From an uncultured Alphaproteobacteria bacterium (lineage in GTDB: Bacteria > Pseudomonadota > Alphaproteobacteria > RF32 > CAG-239): a stretch of 32,970 nt of DNA. The stretch lies in the NCBI GenBank assembly GCA_944392205.1, contig CALXVV010000040.1, positions 1 through 32,970 on the forward strand. Reading direction: 5' to 3'. The translations under genes were made by a program, and so were the position numbers. Each line of letters opens with the position of its first letter. Positions within the stretch are counted from its first letter, which is position 1. Positions 1 to 10,200 of this stretch are shown here, in pieces. Below the pieces are notes generated by a model. The model was not told the origin of the DNA. It was given only the letters and a program-made list of their open reading frames with translations, and did not search any database.

Positions 1-1456
1 AGCTGATTAAATCATCTGTTTCTATTAAGCTCGTGTTATTTTCTTCTTCCTGATTTTTTTGCTCTTGTTCGGCAATAACATCTTTGGCCGTCTTCCAAGA
101 ACCGGTGTTAGCTACATTTAGAATACTTTCGGCGTTATCATAAGAAATATTTAGGCTATTTGTTGAAGCTGTGTAATTGTAATCCTCTTGAACCTCATAC
201 CACTTGGTGGCACCGTTTTTCTCAAAAGCTATCTTCGCCCCCGCCGCAATGTCTAGAATGTTGGGATTAGCACTACTAGTACCAACAGAAAGGCCACTGC
301 CATTATAATTAAAATAAACCTGAGCTGTTGCCCCAATATTAATATGACAATTATCTGATAGCGTTGCCATGTGCCCATTACAATATAAATTTCCTGAAAC
401 ATTTAAAGTGCTGGAATAAACTCTTGCACCAACAGTGCTACCTTCTGTATAAACACAAGCTCCCTTTGCAATATTAATAACAGCATTTGTCTCCATCCAT
501 AAATTTACGTCAGAGGCTTTACTTCTTACAATTGCTCCAGAATTGATGTTAATGGTAGAACTTCTAACAGACCAGATTCCTCTGGACGAAGATTCTATAT
601 TCACTTGAGCTTTGATATTAATATTGCATACTCCACCATTTTGAGAACATATTCCATGAGATAAAGCTCCATCTGTTTTGAGATTAAAATAACCATTCAA
701 ATCAGCTGTTCCTTGATTGTTAATTGCCGTAAAATTAGCATTTATATTTAAATTTTTTAAATCTGCTTCAGCTTTGGATGTGATGTTAATCACATTATAT
801 CCATTCGTACTTGCTAAAGAGCTTTTATAATCTATGCTCAAGTCGCTAACCAAATTGCCGGTTTTGTTGATGGTAATGAGGTTCTGAGCTTTGGTGTCTG
901 CTGAGGCGCTGATGGAAGAAAAATCCTTTCCCTTGGTGCCAAAGTTGCCATAATAACCAACACCGACGAGTTTTTGATTTTCTTGCAGTGTCAAACCACC
1001 GGAGGTGGAAATATCTCCCAAATCTATAGCGCCATAGACACAAATTGTTTCTTTACCGGCAGTAATGGCATCTTTTAGCTCTTGCGCAGTCGTCACGACG
1101 GCGCCGTTCTCACCGACTTTTTCTTCAAAATAAGACTTTTCCGGAACATAAGAGCTACAATTTACCTGTGTAGCAATTGCCGTCGCTTGTTCCAGAAACT
1201 CAGTAGCGCTTTCCAAGGCCGTGGTGGCGGCCTTTATCGTGCTCACTGCCTGCCCCATAGAATCAAGCAAAGCATTCAAATCATCAGCACGATTATTTAG
1301 TGAAAGAGCCGTATAGTAAGAACTTGGATTATCTATCGCGGAATTAACTTTATTACCGGTAGAGAGTTTATTTTGAGTAGAGGAAACCTGCCCGCTGATG
1401 TTTTGCAGGCTCAGCAAATTCGACCGCATCGATGCAGTTAAGCTAATTCCGCTCAT
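1..1456 (-). CDS. Flagellin-like protein with beta-helix-like variable domain (3' end beyond window)
   Basis: An open frame of 485 codons runs from ATG at 1456 to the left edge without a stop. An AGAGGG ribosome site lies seven bases before the ATG. Residues 1 to about 95 match the conserved flagellin N-terminal D0/D1 helices (LTASMRSNLLSLQ, then NKLSTGNKVNSAIDNPSSYY, then LNALLDSMGQ), with a spelling typical of Alphaproteobacteria. From about residue 115 the sequence becomes an Asn/Ser/Gly-rich series of short beta-strand repeats (INIKAQVNIESS, ININSGAIV, VINIAKGA), preceded by a pectate-lyase-like entry (KETICVYGAIDLG). I read this as a parallel beta-helix in place of the usual variable D2/D3 region. 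It contains several cysteines, which is unusual for flagellin. A charged Glu/Gln-rich stretch follows near residues 465-480. The C-terminal D0 helix, needed for polymerisation, would lie outside the window, so whether this is a filament subunit or a flagellin-derived surface protein is open. It has its own promoter and is separated from the T4SS by a terminator. Confidence 0.85.
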   Translation of the reverse strand, partial: MSGISLTASMRSNLLSLQNISGQVSSTQNKLSTGNKVNSAIDNPSSYYTALSLNNRADDLNALLDSMGQAVSTIKAATTALESATEFLEQATAIATQVNCSSYVPEKSYFEEKVGENGAVVTTAQELKDAITAGKETICVYGAIDLGDISTSGGLTLQENQKLVGVGYYGNFGTKGKDFSSISASADTKAQNLITINKTGNLVSDLSIDYKSSLASTNGYNVINITSKAEADLKNLNINANFTAINNQGTADLNGYFNLKTDGALSHGICSQNGGVCNINIKAQVNIESSSRGIWSVRSSTININSGAIVRSKASDVNLWMETNAVINIAKGACVYTEGSTVGARVYSSTLNVSGNLYCNGHMATLSDNCHINIGATAQVYFNYNGSGLSVGTSSANPNILDIAAGAKIAFEKNGATKWYEVQEDYNYTASTNSLNISYDNAESILNVANTGSWKTAKDVIAEQEQKNQEEENNTSLIETDDLIS

Positions 1457-1478
1457 TTAATCCCTCTAAAGTTCGTAT

Positions 1479-1581
1479 AATGGCGCACCTAAAGGCATTT
1501 TGGCGGGGCTCGCAAAATTCATGTACGCCTTATGTACACTAGAATTTTTCTCGCGCTTAAAATCCCTTTATCTGCACCATT
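1479..1581 (-). promoter_or_regulatory. ~103-nt imperfect hairpin in the 5' leader of the flagellin-like gene
   Basis: Read on the minus strand, the outer 23 bases of each end pair with 19 Watson-Crick pairs, one wobble and three mismatches. An inner stem AAAATTC/GAATTTT follows, and the tip is TGTAC/GTACA closed by a 7-nt loop (ATAAGGC). A partial GC-rich stem (GCGCG against GCGAGC with one mismatch) connects the two. The element lies between the candidate promoter and the ribosome site and would be transcribed as structured leader RNA. It could be a cis-regulatory RNA, an mRNA stabiliser, or a dispersed palindromic repeat that landed here. No known riboswitch family is recognised. Confidence 0.6.
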
Positions 1582-1627
1582 CTCCGAGCTTTCTCTAGCT
1601 CTGTTTAGGTTTCGATTACTGCTTTTG

Positions 1628-1657
1628 ATTATATGTTTTTTAAATTGCCTTTGCCAG
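1628..1657 (-). promoter_or_regulatory. Candidate sigma-70 promoter of the flagellin-like gene
   Basis: On the minus strand CTGGCA (1657-1652, four of six matches to TTGACA) is followed after 18 bases by a perfect TATAAT (1633-1628). Transcription would start near 1621, giving a leader of about 165 nt that contains the long hairpin at 1479-1581. A small GAGCT/AGCTC hairpin at 1586-1601 would lie at its 5' end. I see no sigma-54 or sigma-28 flagellar promoter pattern. Confidence 0.45.
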
Positions 1658-1688
1658 AAAAACAGAGGACTTTTCCACATAAATGAAA

Positions 1689-1710
1689 AGCCCCGCTCAT
1701 GAGCGGGGCT
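1689..1710 (-). terminator. Intrinsic terminator after virB11 (22-bp perfect palindrome)
   Basis: A perfect 22-bp palindrome with arms AGCCCCGCTCA lies seven bases after the virB11 stop. On the minus strand it is followed by TTTTCATTT. The GC-rich stem plus T-run fits rho-independent termination and marks the end of the T4SS transcription unit. The T-run is short, so efficiency is uncertain. Confidence 0.75.
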
Positions 1711-1716
1711 CTGGTT

Positions 1717-2685
1717 CTAAGTAATCTCAGTTACGGCTCTCAAGTTGCCATCGCGGTTAATCTGGACAACTCTTAGCTTTTGCCGCATCTCTTCTATTGT
1801 TTTCTTTCTGTCAATTGTTGGATAGGTGTGCAAAATACGATCTGTAAATGCCTGATATGCCGCCTCAGAACTCTCCGCGTGGATGGTCGCTAAACAGTTG
1901 TCGTGTCCTGACCCCATCAGCTCCCAAATGGCGCCGGCGTTACCGGTTGAAATCTCTCCGCCGATGATTGCATCCGGCGTAAAACGAACAACCAAGTCAA
2001 TGATCTTGGCATAGGTTAAGGCATTGGTTTGCTCCGTTCTGGACAATACCAGGTGAACCCTATTGGGGTGCGGAACAATCAACTCTCTTGTATCTTCTAT
2101 GGTGACTATTCTTTTGTGAATATCCAAAATCTTCAATAAGTTGTTTAAAAATGTTGTTTTACCGGTTGCTGTGGCACCAGAAACCAAAATGTGATCGCCC
2201 CTTTTGATGCTGAGCAACAGTCTTTCATAGGGGTCCTCAGGCTCCTTAATATCTTTTAGCGGGTTGATCTTGTGCAGGCTGTGTCCCTGGGTTAATCCAT
2301 AGTCCCCCAAACCAAATGCAACATCATCCGAGTGCACACGAATCGTCAGCGCTATGCCCCCCGTTAAATCATCGTTGTCATACATCACATTGCGGCCGCA
2401 TATGGCTGAAAAACGATGCTCTCCGGGAATTGCTGCATAAACAACCGGGTTGCCTTCCACAGGGTCAAACGGAAGCTCATAAGTATTTGCCACAATGTAT
2501 AATAGGTCCGTCAAATACTCTTTGGTTAGCTTCTCGTCTTTGTACATAACCCATGGGTAGGCACGTTTGCCCCTCAGACGAAGCCAAATTTGCCCAGACC
2601 TGTTGATGGCAACCTCCTCTATGTTCTCCTGATTGTACCAGTAAGATAAAGGACGAAGTATTGATTCTAAAACCGTAAAACTCAT
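1717..2685 (-). CDS. virB11: VirB11-type T4SS hexameric ATPase
   Basis: This is a 322-residue traffic ATPase of the VirB11/PulE family, of usual length. VirB11 hexamers sit on the cytoplasmic face and drive pilus assembly and substrate transfer with VirB4. Visible motifs are Walker A GATATGKT (residues 170-177), the Asp box TIEDTRE (195-201), the Walker B region AIIGGE (239-244) and the His box GSGHDNCLATIHAES (258-272). The N-terminal domain (1-140) is less conserved, and the protein has no signal peptide or membrane helix, as expected. The ATG at 2685 follows the VirB10-like gene by 18 nt with an AAAGGG-type ribosome site. It is the last gene of the T4SS unit, as in the canonical order, and a terminator follows directly. 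Confidence 0.96.
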   Translation of the reverse strand: MSFTVLESILRPLSYWYNQENIEEVAINRSGQIWLRLRGKRAYPWVMYKDEKLTKEYLTDLLYIVANTYELPFDPVEGNPVVYAAIPGEHRFSAICGRNVMYDNDDLTGGIALTIRVHSDDVAFGLGDYGLTQGHSLHKINPLKDIKEPEDPYERLLLSIKRGDHILVSGATATGKTTFLNNLLKILDIHKRIVTIEDTRELIVPHPNRVHLVLSRTEQTNALTYAKIIDLVVRFTPDAIIGGEISTGNAGAIWELMGSGHDNCLATIHAESSEAAYQAFTDRILHTYPTIDRKKTIEEMRQKLRVVQINRDGNLRAVTEIT

Positions 2686-2703
2686 TACCCTTTTCCCTTT
2701 CTC

Positions 2704-5700
2704 TTAGAACAGTGCCGGCACACTATTGTTGTTGGTATTGTTGCCAGATCCTCCGGTTGTGGTCGACTGAGCAGGTGCCGCAGTGCCGCTATTTGATACA
2801 GACGGCGGCGGGGGCGGCGCTATATAGGCCTGACCGGTCGATTGCTTCTTGGACTTAGAATCGTCTATCAGCGGGGGCGGAGCTTTGGCGCTCTCTACAT
2901 CATCCATACTGGAATCATACACAACATCGCCTCCTGAGGAAACAGTCTTGGTTGTCGGCTCTCTTGACTTCTTCTCTTGCTCGGCCGCTTTTTCTCCATC
3001 ATCAATAAAGATTTGCGGTTTCTCAAGCTGCAGTGACGAATCTTGATCGTTTTCCCAGGTCCTCAGCCACAAATCCGTGTTGGGGAAGACAATAATTCGG
3101 GTGCCCGCCGGAATGTATGTCAATGGTTTGATGCTCGATTTATCTTGCAAGATCTCATCAAAAATATTGTTCATCTCATTGATGAAATTTTGACGCGCAT
3201 CATTTGCCGCTTGTTGACGCGGTGTCTCGTTCTCACTCTCGTTATCGTTTGGTGACATAAAGTACGCCGTGGCACTGGTCAAGCTCGTGGTCATGACCGG
3301 CAAAGTGTATTTCTTGAACAATTGCTGATCAACATACCCCAGAGCTCCGGCTCGTCCTTGTGCATCCGCTGTTAGGCCTTGGAAGACAAATAATGAGCCA
3401 TCCGGACGTATCAACCTTTCCCAAGATATTTGAACACGCGCCGATTCTGATGTTGCCTCCGTGCTGGCGGTTACGCCGCCCAAAGTTCCAATCAAGCGGC
3501 TACCTGCCGGAATAATCACATTTCGGCCCTCTTCTGCATAAACGTTTCTCTCTACAAAGGCCGTAATCGGTGCCGGATTGTTCGAATCTATCGCTCTGGC
3601 TATAACTGCAGGGATCGGCTTGTCTGACAAAATCATCTCGCTCATGTTGACTCTCCATGAGGAAATTATCTTGGCAATTCCTTGCTCAGACCAATCCTTT
3701 TGCATGCCGTCGAAGGCCTCTTTGCGCGTGCCGTTGCTGATCTTTCCGACCGTAATATTCTTTCTGCGCTCAGCCATTGCTGCGTTTAAGGCTGCTTGGC
3801 GCATCGGGTCATACCTTTCCCCGGGGCCGTACCCGCCTCCGGGGCCCAAATTACCCGGAGAACCGGCTCCTGTTCCGTAGGCTCCACCGTCGCCAAAGGT
3901 TCCTGGCGGAACAAATATGCCACTACTGTCCGGACGATTGGCCTCCTGAACGCCGATCAGATTTCCATCATCATCTATAACCAAACCATCCGGCATTAGG
4001 TGGCCAACGATGTTGCCATCCCTGTCAACAACGCTCTTGTCTTCCATAATCTCGCCTAAATACTCTCCGTCCGGCGTTAGGGCAATGCCCAGAGATTTTT
4101 TATATTGCTTGCTTTCCAGCAGCTTTAATGCCGGAGAGACATCATCGGATTTTGCTATTGCCTCCGGCTGTGGTGCTTTCTCATACCAATTACGATTAAT
4201 TCCGCCAATTATATTGCCATTGGCATCTACTACATCACCATTTTCATTGAGACGGCCTATAACCTTGCCGTTGGCATCTACGACCAAACCGTCGGCATTT
4301 GTCTTTCCTATGATGTTGCCATCCTTATCATAGACATCTTGCTCTGTCTGTCTTTCTCCGATTTTTTTGCCATCTTTGGTTACAACATTACCGTCTTTGT
4401 CAACATATCCAATTATGTTGCCATTGGCGTCTACCAAATTGCCGTTCTCATCCAAATAGCCCAAGAAATTTCCGTCTTTGTCAAAAACCATTTGGCGCTT
4501 ATCTTGGCTGGCTATCTTGCTATAGTATTGTAGCGGTGAGGCTGTCGCAATCACTTCATCATTCCGGTTGAGAATTTCTCCCGCCTTGCCCAAACGGCCG
4601 ACCAAATTACCGGACTTGTCCAAAACATCCCCATTAAAGGCCAATTCACCAAGCACTAAATGGCTATTGTCTCTTATGTGATAATCCCTATTTCCTCGGC
4701 CGATAACTTGACCATTTTTATCTACCAAAAAGCCTCTCTCTATACGACCAAGACTGTTGTTGGTAAAGTTGGTGACATCTCCGTTGCGGTTAATGTAGCC
4801 AATGACATTTCCAGATGCGTCATACATATAAAAATCGTATAGTGCATATCCGGCCTTTTGATTGTCTATTAAGACATAGCCTTCAAAATTAATTTTGCCG
4901 ATATTCTTGTTTTGACTGTCTATGACCGAACCATCCTCCAAAACTCGGCCGATAAAACGATTGTCCAGATTAAAGGCTACTCGGTATTGCTGCATGGCTC
5001 CCAGCGGCAAACCTGCTGTCGAATTTACGTTTCCGTCCGGCTGTTGGTAGCCAATAATTTGATTGCTGTCATCAACAATACTACCATCCAATATTGAGCG
5101 CCCTATGATGCGACCACTGAAGTCTATTGCTGATGTGTAGCTAACCGCACTCCCTATCCAACTGTTGTCTGCGTTGTAAAGCCGCCCCCTTCTATCCAAA
5201 CAGCCAAGTTCTGACTTGTCTGCTCCCATAACTCTGCCATTGGCAGAACTAAAGCCTATAACTCTTCCTCCGGCATCTACAACCGGACGTGAATGGACTA
5301 TGTATCCCAGCGAAGTACCACTGTCACTAATGACATAGTCATTGGCCAGCACTTTTCCTAAGTATGTTCCACGATAATTTTGGACATCGCCTCGGGGTGT
5401 TAGGACACCTTCAACCTCGCATTTGTCATTAATCATGGCGCCAAAGGCAGCTACACGCCCAGAAACTAATCCGTTATTGTCAACAACTAAACCTGGTTCA
5501 ACAACCTGGCCTATCTTGGCACCGTTTAAATTATTAACCCTGCCTAAGATATCTGTATATCCCAGCAAATTACCACCAAAATCTAGGGCGACCTTTTCTG
5601 AAAAGCTTTTTCCGATCTTGGGGCCATAATTTACGCTATCGCTTCTGTCTGTCTTGACAACAGAGTTGTCTGGTAGCAATTTTGCCACTATATCCAAGCT

Positions 5701-7239
5701 GGCATTTATTATCAGATTCTCCGCCGTCAAATTCCCCAAATATTCTCCATTCGGATTTGAGGCAAAAAGAGCTTTTATCCTCTTTGCAATCAACTGGTTT
5801 TGGGGATTTAGGACATAGCCCGCGCCGTTTATATTACCTAACACACTTCCGGAAACGTTTACCGCTTGCCCATTTACTCCCATAATTGCTATGGGTGAAC
5901 CATTAGGACTATATAAGAGAGACTGCGCAATATTTGCACCTCTTAAACCGCCCTCTTGATCAAAGACATAGCCAAACGGAGATGCCTGCAAATTGGCATT
6001 ATTGCCAGCCAGCACCCCGCCAATACCAGACATTCCTAAAAATGTGTTGTCTGATGAGAAGGCACTCCTTTGCCCCATTACCGCGCCAATCATCCGGCCC
6101 GACAAATCATAGGCATCTTCTCCTACCATGTAGCCTATCGGTGTACCGTTTAAGGCTATAACAGAGCCCCCACTCAAAGCGTGGCCTCTTAGAGCTCCTT
6201 TATAATCAAGCACAGGCCCAACTGCCGAAATTCGCCCTATGGGCATTCCATCTGTTCCGACCACAATGCCCCTGGCGCTTACCAATGCCGTTGTGTCTTT
6301 TGATCTGGCTAAGTTGCCCTCAGGCATAAGACGGCCAATGTAGCGGCCTCTTAAATCTGTCGCCGTGGCAGCAATATCAATGCTGTAACCTATTAAATTA
6401 TTTTCTAAGTCTACAATATTGCCATCAGCGCGAATCCGCCCCAATAAGCGGTCTCCGTTTACGACTTCTCCATTATAAGTAACAACTCCTAAATAATAGC
6501 CGTTGTTGTCAAAAGCGTAGCCTGAGCGAACAATGTGCCCGATGATTTGGCCTTGAGTGTCATAAACATAGCCATTGGCTCTTATTCTGCCGATCACCTC
6601 AGAATCAAAGTTAGATACTTGGCCTCCGAGCATAACACTACCGATAAACTCTCCTTGCAGAGAAACAACCATCTTAGATGACATCAACCGGCCGGCTAAA
6701 GTGTAGTCTGTACCGACTTTGCGATATGCATAGCCGTCCGGAGTTATTAACCCTATACTTTGCCCCTGTAAATTCGTAAACTGACCGTCTCCAGTAACAC
6801 GTCCGATTGTTTGTCCGTCATCGCCATAGACAAGGCCTGGAAAAATAACCGCGCCTATAATATCATAGTAGTCGTTTATAACCAATCCGTTTGGCAAGAC
6901 TTTTCCAACCACTTGCCCGGAAGCTAAGCGAACGGTACCATCATTGCCAACTTTTCCTAATGGCTTGGCATCATTGCCAATGGCTATTCCTTGCGGAACA
7001 ACGCCGCCGATTAATTTACCGTCAAAATTTACAATCAAGCTGTCTGCGGTGACATTGCCTATAAGCTGGTTAGTAAAACCGACAACCTTACCATCTGGGA
7101 TAACCTTGCCCAGCAAATCTCCGTTAAAATCTATGGCCGTTATCTCTTGAGCTGCCGCAGAGCTAATGCAAAACAACACTGTCATAGACAATGCTGCTAC
7201 ATGTTTTATCCCCTGCTTTACTAATTTTTGAAGCTTCAA
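2704..7239 (-). CDS. virB10: Giant secreted VirB10 C-terminal-domain protein with 17-residue repeat array
   Basis: This 1511-residue protein starts at TTG (7239), chosen because GGAGGAA sits eight bases upstream and the signal peptide (1-30, cleavage after SSAAA) begins there. Residues ~33-1093 are a near-continuous array of 17-residue units of the type D-x-x-G-x-x-I-G-x-V-x-x-D-G-x-V-V. A Gly/Pro-rich hinge follows. Residues ~1180-1400 match the VirB10/TrbI C-terminal domain that lines the outer-membrane pore: IPAVIARAIDS, VIIPAGSRLIGTLGG, a W-x-R-L-x-x-P-D-G segment, AGALGYVDQQLFKKY and PAGTRIIVFPNTDLWLR. The tail is Pro/Ser/Asn-rich with a PPPPP run. VirB10 is normally about 400 residues with an N-terminal inner-membrane helix. 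Here that helix is missing and a cleavable signal replaces it. The neighbouring gene supplies a membrane-anchored partner with the same repeats. The start lies two bases after the upstream stop, so translation is probably coupled. Confidence 0.9.
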   Translation of the reverse strand: MKLQKLVKQGIKHVAALSMTVLFCISSAAAQEITAIDFNGDLLGKVIPDGKVVGFTNQLIGNVTADSLIVNFDGKLIGGVVPQGIAIGNDAKPLGKVGNDGTVRLASGQVVGKVLPNGLVINDYYDIIGAVIFPGLVYGDDGQTIGRVTGDGQFTNLQGQSIGLITPDGYAYRKVGTDYTLAGRLMSSKMVVSLQGEFIGSVMLGGQVSNFDSEVIGRIRANGYVYDTQGQIIGHIVRSGYAFDNNGYYLGVVTYNGEVVNGDRLLGRIRADGNIVDLENNLIGYSIDIAATATDLRGRYIGRLMPEGNLARSKDTTALVSARGIVVGTDGMPIGRISAVGPVLDYKGALRGHALSGGSVIALNGTPIGYMVGEDAYDLSGRMIGAVMGQRSAFSSDNTFLGMSGIGGVLAGNNANLQASPFGYVFDQEGGLRGANIAQSLLYSPNGSPIAIMGVNGQAVNVSGSVLGNINGAGYVLNPQNQLIAKRIKALFASNPNGEYLGNLTAENLIINASLDIVAKLLPDNSVVKTDRSDSVNYGPKIGKSFSEKVALDFGGNLLGYTDILGRVNNLNGAKIGQVVEPGLVVDNNGLVSGRVAAFGAMINDKCEVEGVLTPRGDVQNYRGTYLGKVLANDYVISDSGTSLGYIVHSRPVVDAGGRVIGFSSANGRVMGADKSELGCLDRRGRLYNADNSWIGSAVSYTSAIDFSGRIIGRSILDGSIVDDSNQIIGYQQPDGNVNSTAGLPLGAMQQYRVAFNLDNRFIGRVLEDGSVIDSQNKNIGKINFEGYVLIDNQKAGYALYDFYMYDASGNVIGYINRNGDVTNFTNNSLGRIERGFLVDKNGQVIGRGNRDYHIRDNSHLVLGELAFNGDVLDKSGNLVGRLGKAGEILNRNDEVIATASPLQYYSKIASQDKRQMVFDKDGNFLGYLDENGNLVDANGNIIGYVDKDGNVVTKDGKKIGERQTEQDVYDKDGNIIGKTNADGLVVDANGKVIGRLNENGDVVDANGNIIGGINRNWYEKAPQPEAIAKSDDVSPALKLLESKQYKKSLGIALTPDGEYLGEIMEDKSVVDRDGNIVGHLMPDGLVIDDDGNLIGVQEANRPDSSGIFVPPGTFGDGGAYGTGAGSPGNLGPGGGYGPGERYDPMRQAALNAAMAERRKNITVGKISNGTRKEAFDGMQKDWSEQGIAKIISSWRVNMSEMILSDKPIPAVIARAIDSNNPAPITAFVERNVYAEEGRNVIIPAGSRLIGTLGGVTASTEATSESARVQISWERLIRPDGSLFVFQGLTADAQGRAGALGYVDQQLFKKYTLPVMTTSLTSATAYFMSPNDNESENETPRQQAANDARQNFINEMNNIFDEILQDKSSIKPLTYIPAGTRIIVFPNTDLWLRTWENDQDSSLQLEKPQIFIDDGEKAAEQEKKSREPTTKTVSSGGDVVYDSSMDDVESAKAPPPLIDDSKSKKQSTGQAYIAPPPPPSVSNSGTAAPAQSTTTGGSGNNTNNNSVPALF
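3961..7143 (-). repeat. Coding 51-bp repeat array (about 60 units) in the VirB10 C-terminal-domain protein
   Basis: The encoded protein repeats every 17 residues around an N/D-G-x-(V/I)-I-G core and a D-G-x-V-V/N turn. Length divided by 17 gives about 62 positions. Early units are divergent. The best-conserved block is near 4190-4480, with DANGNIIGYVDKDGNVV-like units. A degenerate break occurs near 4110-4200 (a Pro/Ala/Lys-rich segment). The pattern resembles the short beta-repeat families described as LEA/DUF3659-like or beta-flower domains, but I cannot assign one. Confidence 0.85.
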
Positions 7240-7241
7240 CT

Positions 7242-10200
7242 CTAATTCCTCCGGTTCTTGGCAACTTCTTGCAAAACATAGCCAGCAACTTTTTTATCTA
7301 GGTCGATAAATGAACCGTTGCTCTTTATTTGCCCGATTGTTTGCCCTCCCGCATCTATAACCGTTCCATCATATGCCAATCGTCCTTTGTAGCTTCCGTC
7401 ATTACCCAAAACAGTTGCTCCTATCTTGTATATCTTGCCCAGAATCCCGTTTTGTGCATCTATGGCTAGCCCGCCAGACAATATTTTACCTATTATCTTA
7501 CCATCAGGTGTGCTTATTTTACCATCAAAATTTACATAACCCACAACTTTATCGTTGTTACCAACAACTATATCTCCACCGACGACCTCGCCTATCAGCT
7601 TGCCAGAAACACTCATAACATTACCATCTGACAAGACTTTACCAATGGCAACATTATCGGCATTTACAACTTTGCCGTCGGGAGCAACGACGCCTATGAT
7701 ATTACCTCCAAAGTCAACCACTGCACCGTGACGCAAAACGCTCAAGCTGCCATCCGTTGAACCACCAGGCAGAATCGCCGTAACAACCTTTCCTTTCAGG
7801 TCTGAGACATCTCCCAACGCATTCAAGAACCCGCTGTAATTGCCCCATATATCAACCATTACGTTCTCAGGGATAACCTCTCCTATAACTTTTCCCTCTC
7901 CGCTTAGGACCTTAGCATCGTGGCTTGATGTGCCGGAGACCTCTCCTTCCGTATCTATCACCTTACCTGATGCCGTGGCATACCCAAGGTATGAGCCGTC
8001 ATAACCTATGGCAGGACCTCTCGTGACAACCGCTCCTTGGTATTCGCCTCTCTGATTGAAATAATTTCCTTTGTTGTTTACATAACCGATATTATCTCCA
8101 TAGCGGTTCATCACTTGACCATTATATCCCGCGACACCAACCAATTCGCCTCTGGTGTTTATAACCTCTCCTGTTGGAACTTTGGTTCCAACTTCCTGGC
8201 CATAGAAGCCCGTTCCGTCATTATGTATTTTTCCTTGTGAAATGCCTTTGTTGCTGTAGACCTGCCCATCGGGAAAAACTGTTCCTATTGCCTCACTTTT
8301 TGCATCTATTATCGATGTCTTTTGTGCAATTGCAGAACCAATAATTTGACGATTTTTATCTAACAGTAAATTATTGGGAGATAGTGTTGCGGATGGCTGT
8401 CCATAAATTTTTACACGCCCACTCTTATCCACATTCCCCAAATACTTACCATTTAAATCAAAGCCATAATATCCGGACATCACTTTGCCAAGATAAACGC
8501 CCTTGCTGTTAAATACTTCTCCATACAGTCCGACACAACCTACCGGCAACTTGGCATCATTGACAACAATATTTTCGCTGTTGACTTGTCCTAAATAATT
8601 TCCGTCATAATCTACCGCGGCCCCTTGATAGGCTACATGACCAACAAATTCACCTTTCTCATTTAGAACGCTGCCGTCCGGATTGATACAACCGACATAC
8701 CTGTTATTGTCGTCCTTGACTATTCCCGTATTGTCCGCACGTCCTAAATAACGACATTCATTATCAAAAACTCTTCCTTGAGGGACAATCTCTCCTACGT
8801 AACGCCCCTCACCATCCGTGGCAACTCCCTCAGGGCTCATTTTCAAGCCGGTGTCCTCATCATTCTTCTTTACTTTGCCGTCTTTGTCCAGGTACCCTAA
8901 CTGTTTGCAACCATAACCTACCAAAAAGCCTCCGCGGACCATTTTTGCCACAACCTTAGAACCGCTGGCATCTCTTACCAATCCGTTTGGCAGAGCTCGG
9001 CCAATTACTTGTCCGGCCTCATTGGTAATGGAGCCGTCGTTTTCTACCTTGCCTAATATTTCTCCCTGCGGGGTAATTGGCAAAAAGTTAACCTGAACCA
9101 AAGAGCCAATAATATTGCCGTTGGCATCCACAATATTACCATTCTCATCAACATAGCCTATGACGTTGCCGTCTTTATCATAAACCTTGCCATCTGCCCC
9201 GACATAGCCTATGACATTGCCATTTTCATCCAGCGCTAAATTTACAACCTCGCCAGCTTTGCCTATGACATTGCCATCTAAATCTACCAGAGTTCCGTCT
9301 TCTAGCATCTTGCCGATAATATTGCCGTTGAAATCGCGAACATTGCCATCTTCATCTATATACCCAATGACATTACCATCTTTATCATATGCCAGGCGAA
9401 CCTGTTTTCCTACCTTACCTAGCGCCCCGGACTTTACGACGTTGCCGTTTTCATCTACACGACCTACTGTGTTACCATCCTTATCGACTACGCTGCCATC
9501 CGGCATTACAACGCCTAGAACATTGCCGTTTTCATCCACAGCTACCCGTCCGGGTTTGGTAACGCTACCAATAACATTCCCGTTCAAATCAACAACTGAA
9601 CCATCTGGCATAACTCGGCCGATAACATTACCATTCATATCAACAACCGTGCCATCAGGTAACACTCGGCCTATAATGTTGCCATCTTTATCATAAACAA
9701 AGCCCGTATCTACGGCACGGCCAATCACCTTGCCGTTCATATCAACAACCGTGCCGTCGGGCAGTACTCGGCCGATAATGTTGCCATCTTTATCTACTAC
9801 CGTTCCGTCCGGATTTACATAGCCAATCAGATTGCCAAACTCGTCATAAACCGCTCGACGATTGTCTGCCACACCTATAACATTACCGTCTTCGTCCATA
9901 ATCAGGCCATCGGCGCCCACCCGGCCAATAATATTGCCATTAGCATCTCTAACATAACCGTCAGCATCAACTGTGCCGATAATCTTACCATCTGGACCTA
10001 TGGCGTTGCGAACAGCAGGTGCTTGACCCGCCTCTGTATTGGTTACACCCGGCACGGTCTCACAAATGGTGCAATCCTCTTTGGTTATTGCATTGCCTGT
10101 TACCGGAACCTTGGCGGACTTCACATTACTTTGACCTAAATTTAGCTCGTACCAAGATATAATAAAATTATTTTGGACATTACCCGCCACTACCGGTGCC

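Noticed and set aside
846..1043. Short minus-strand frame inside the flagellin-like gene
   Set aside because: It lies in a different frame within the continuous 485-codon flagellin frame, and its aromatic/basic composition looks like out-of-frame translation.
9211..9696. Plus-strand frame with repeated LPSKST/LPFSS units
   Set aside because: It is the antisense image of the 51-bp repeats and not an independent repeat protein.
7272..9998. Periodic repeats resembling a CRISPR or DNA satellite array
   Set aside because: The 51-bp period is in frame, without unique spacers, and conserved in protein more than in DNA, so it is a coding repeat.
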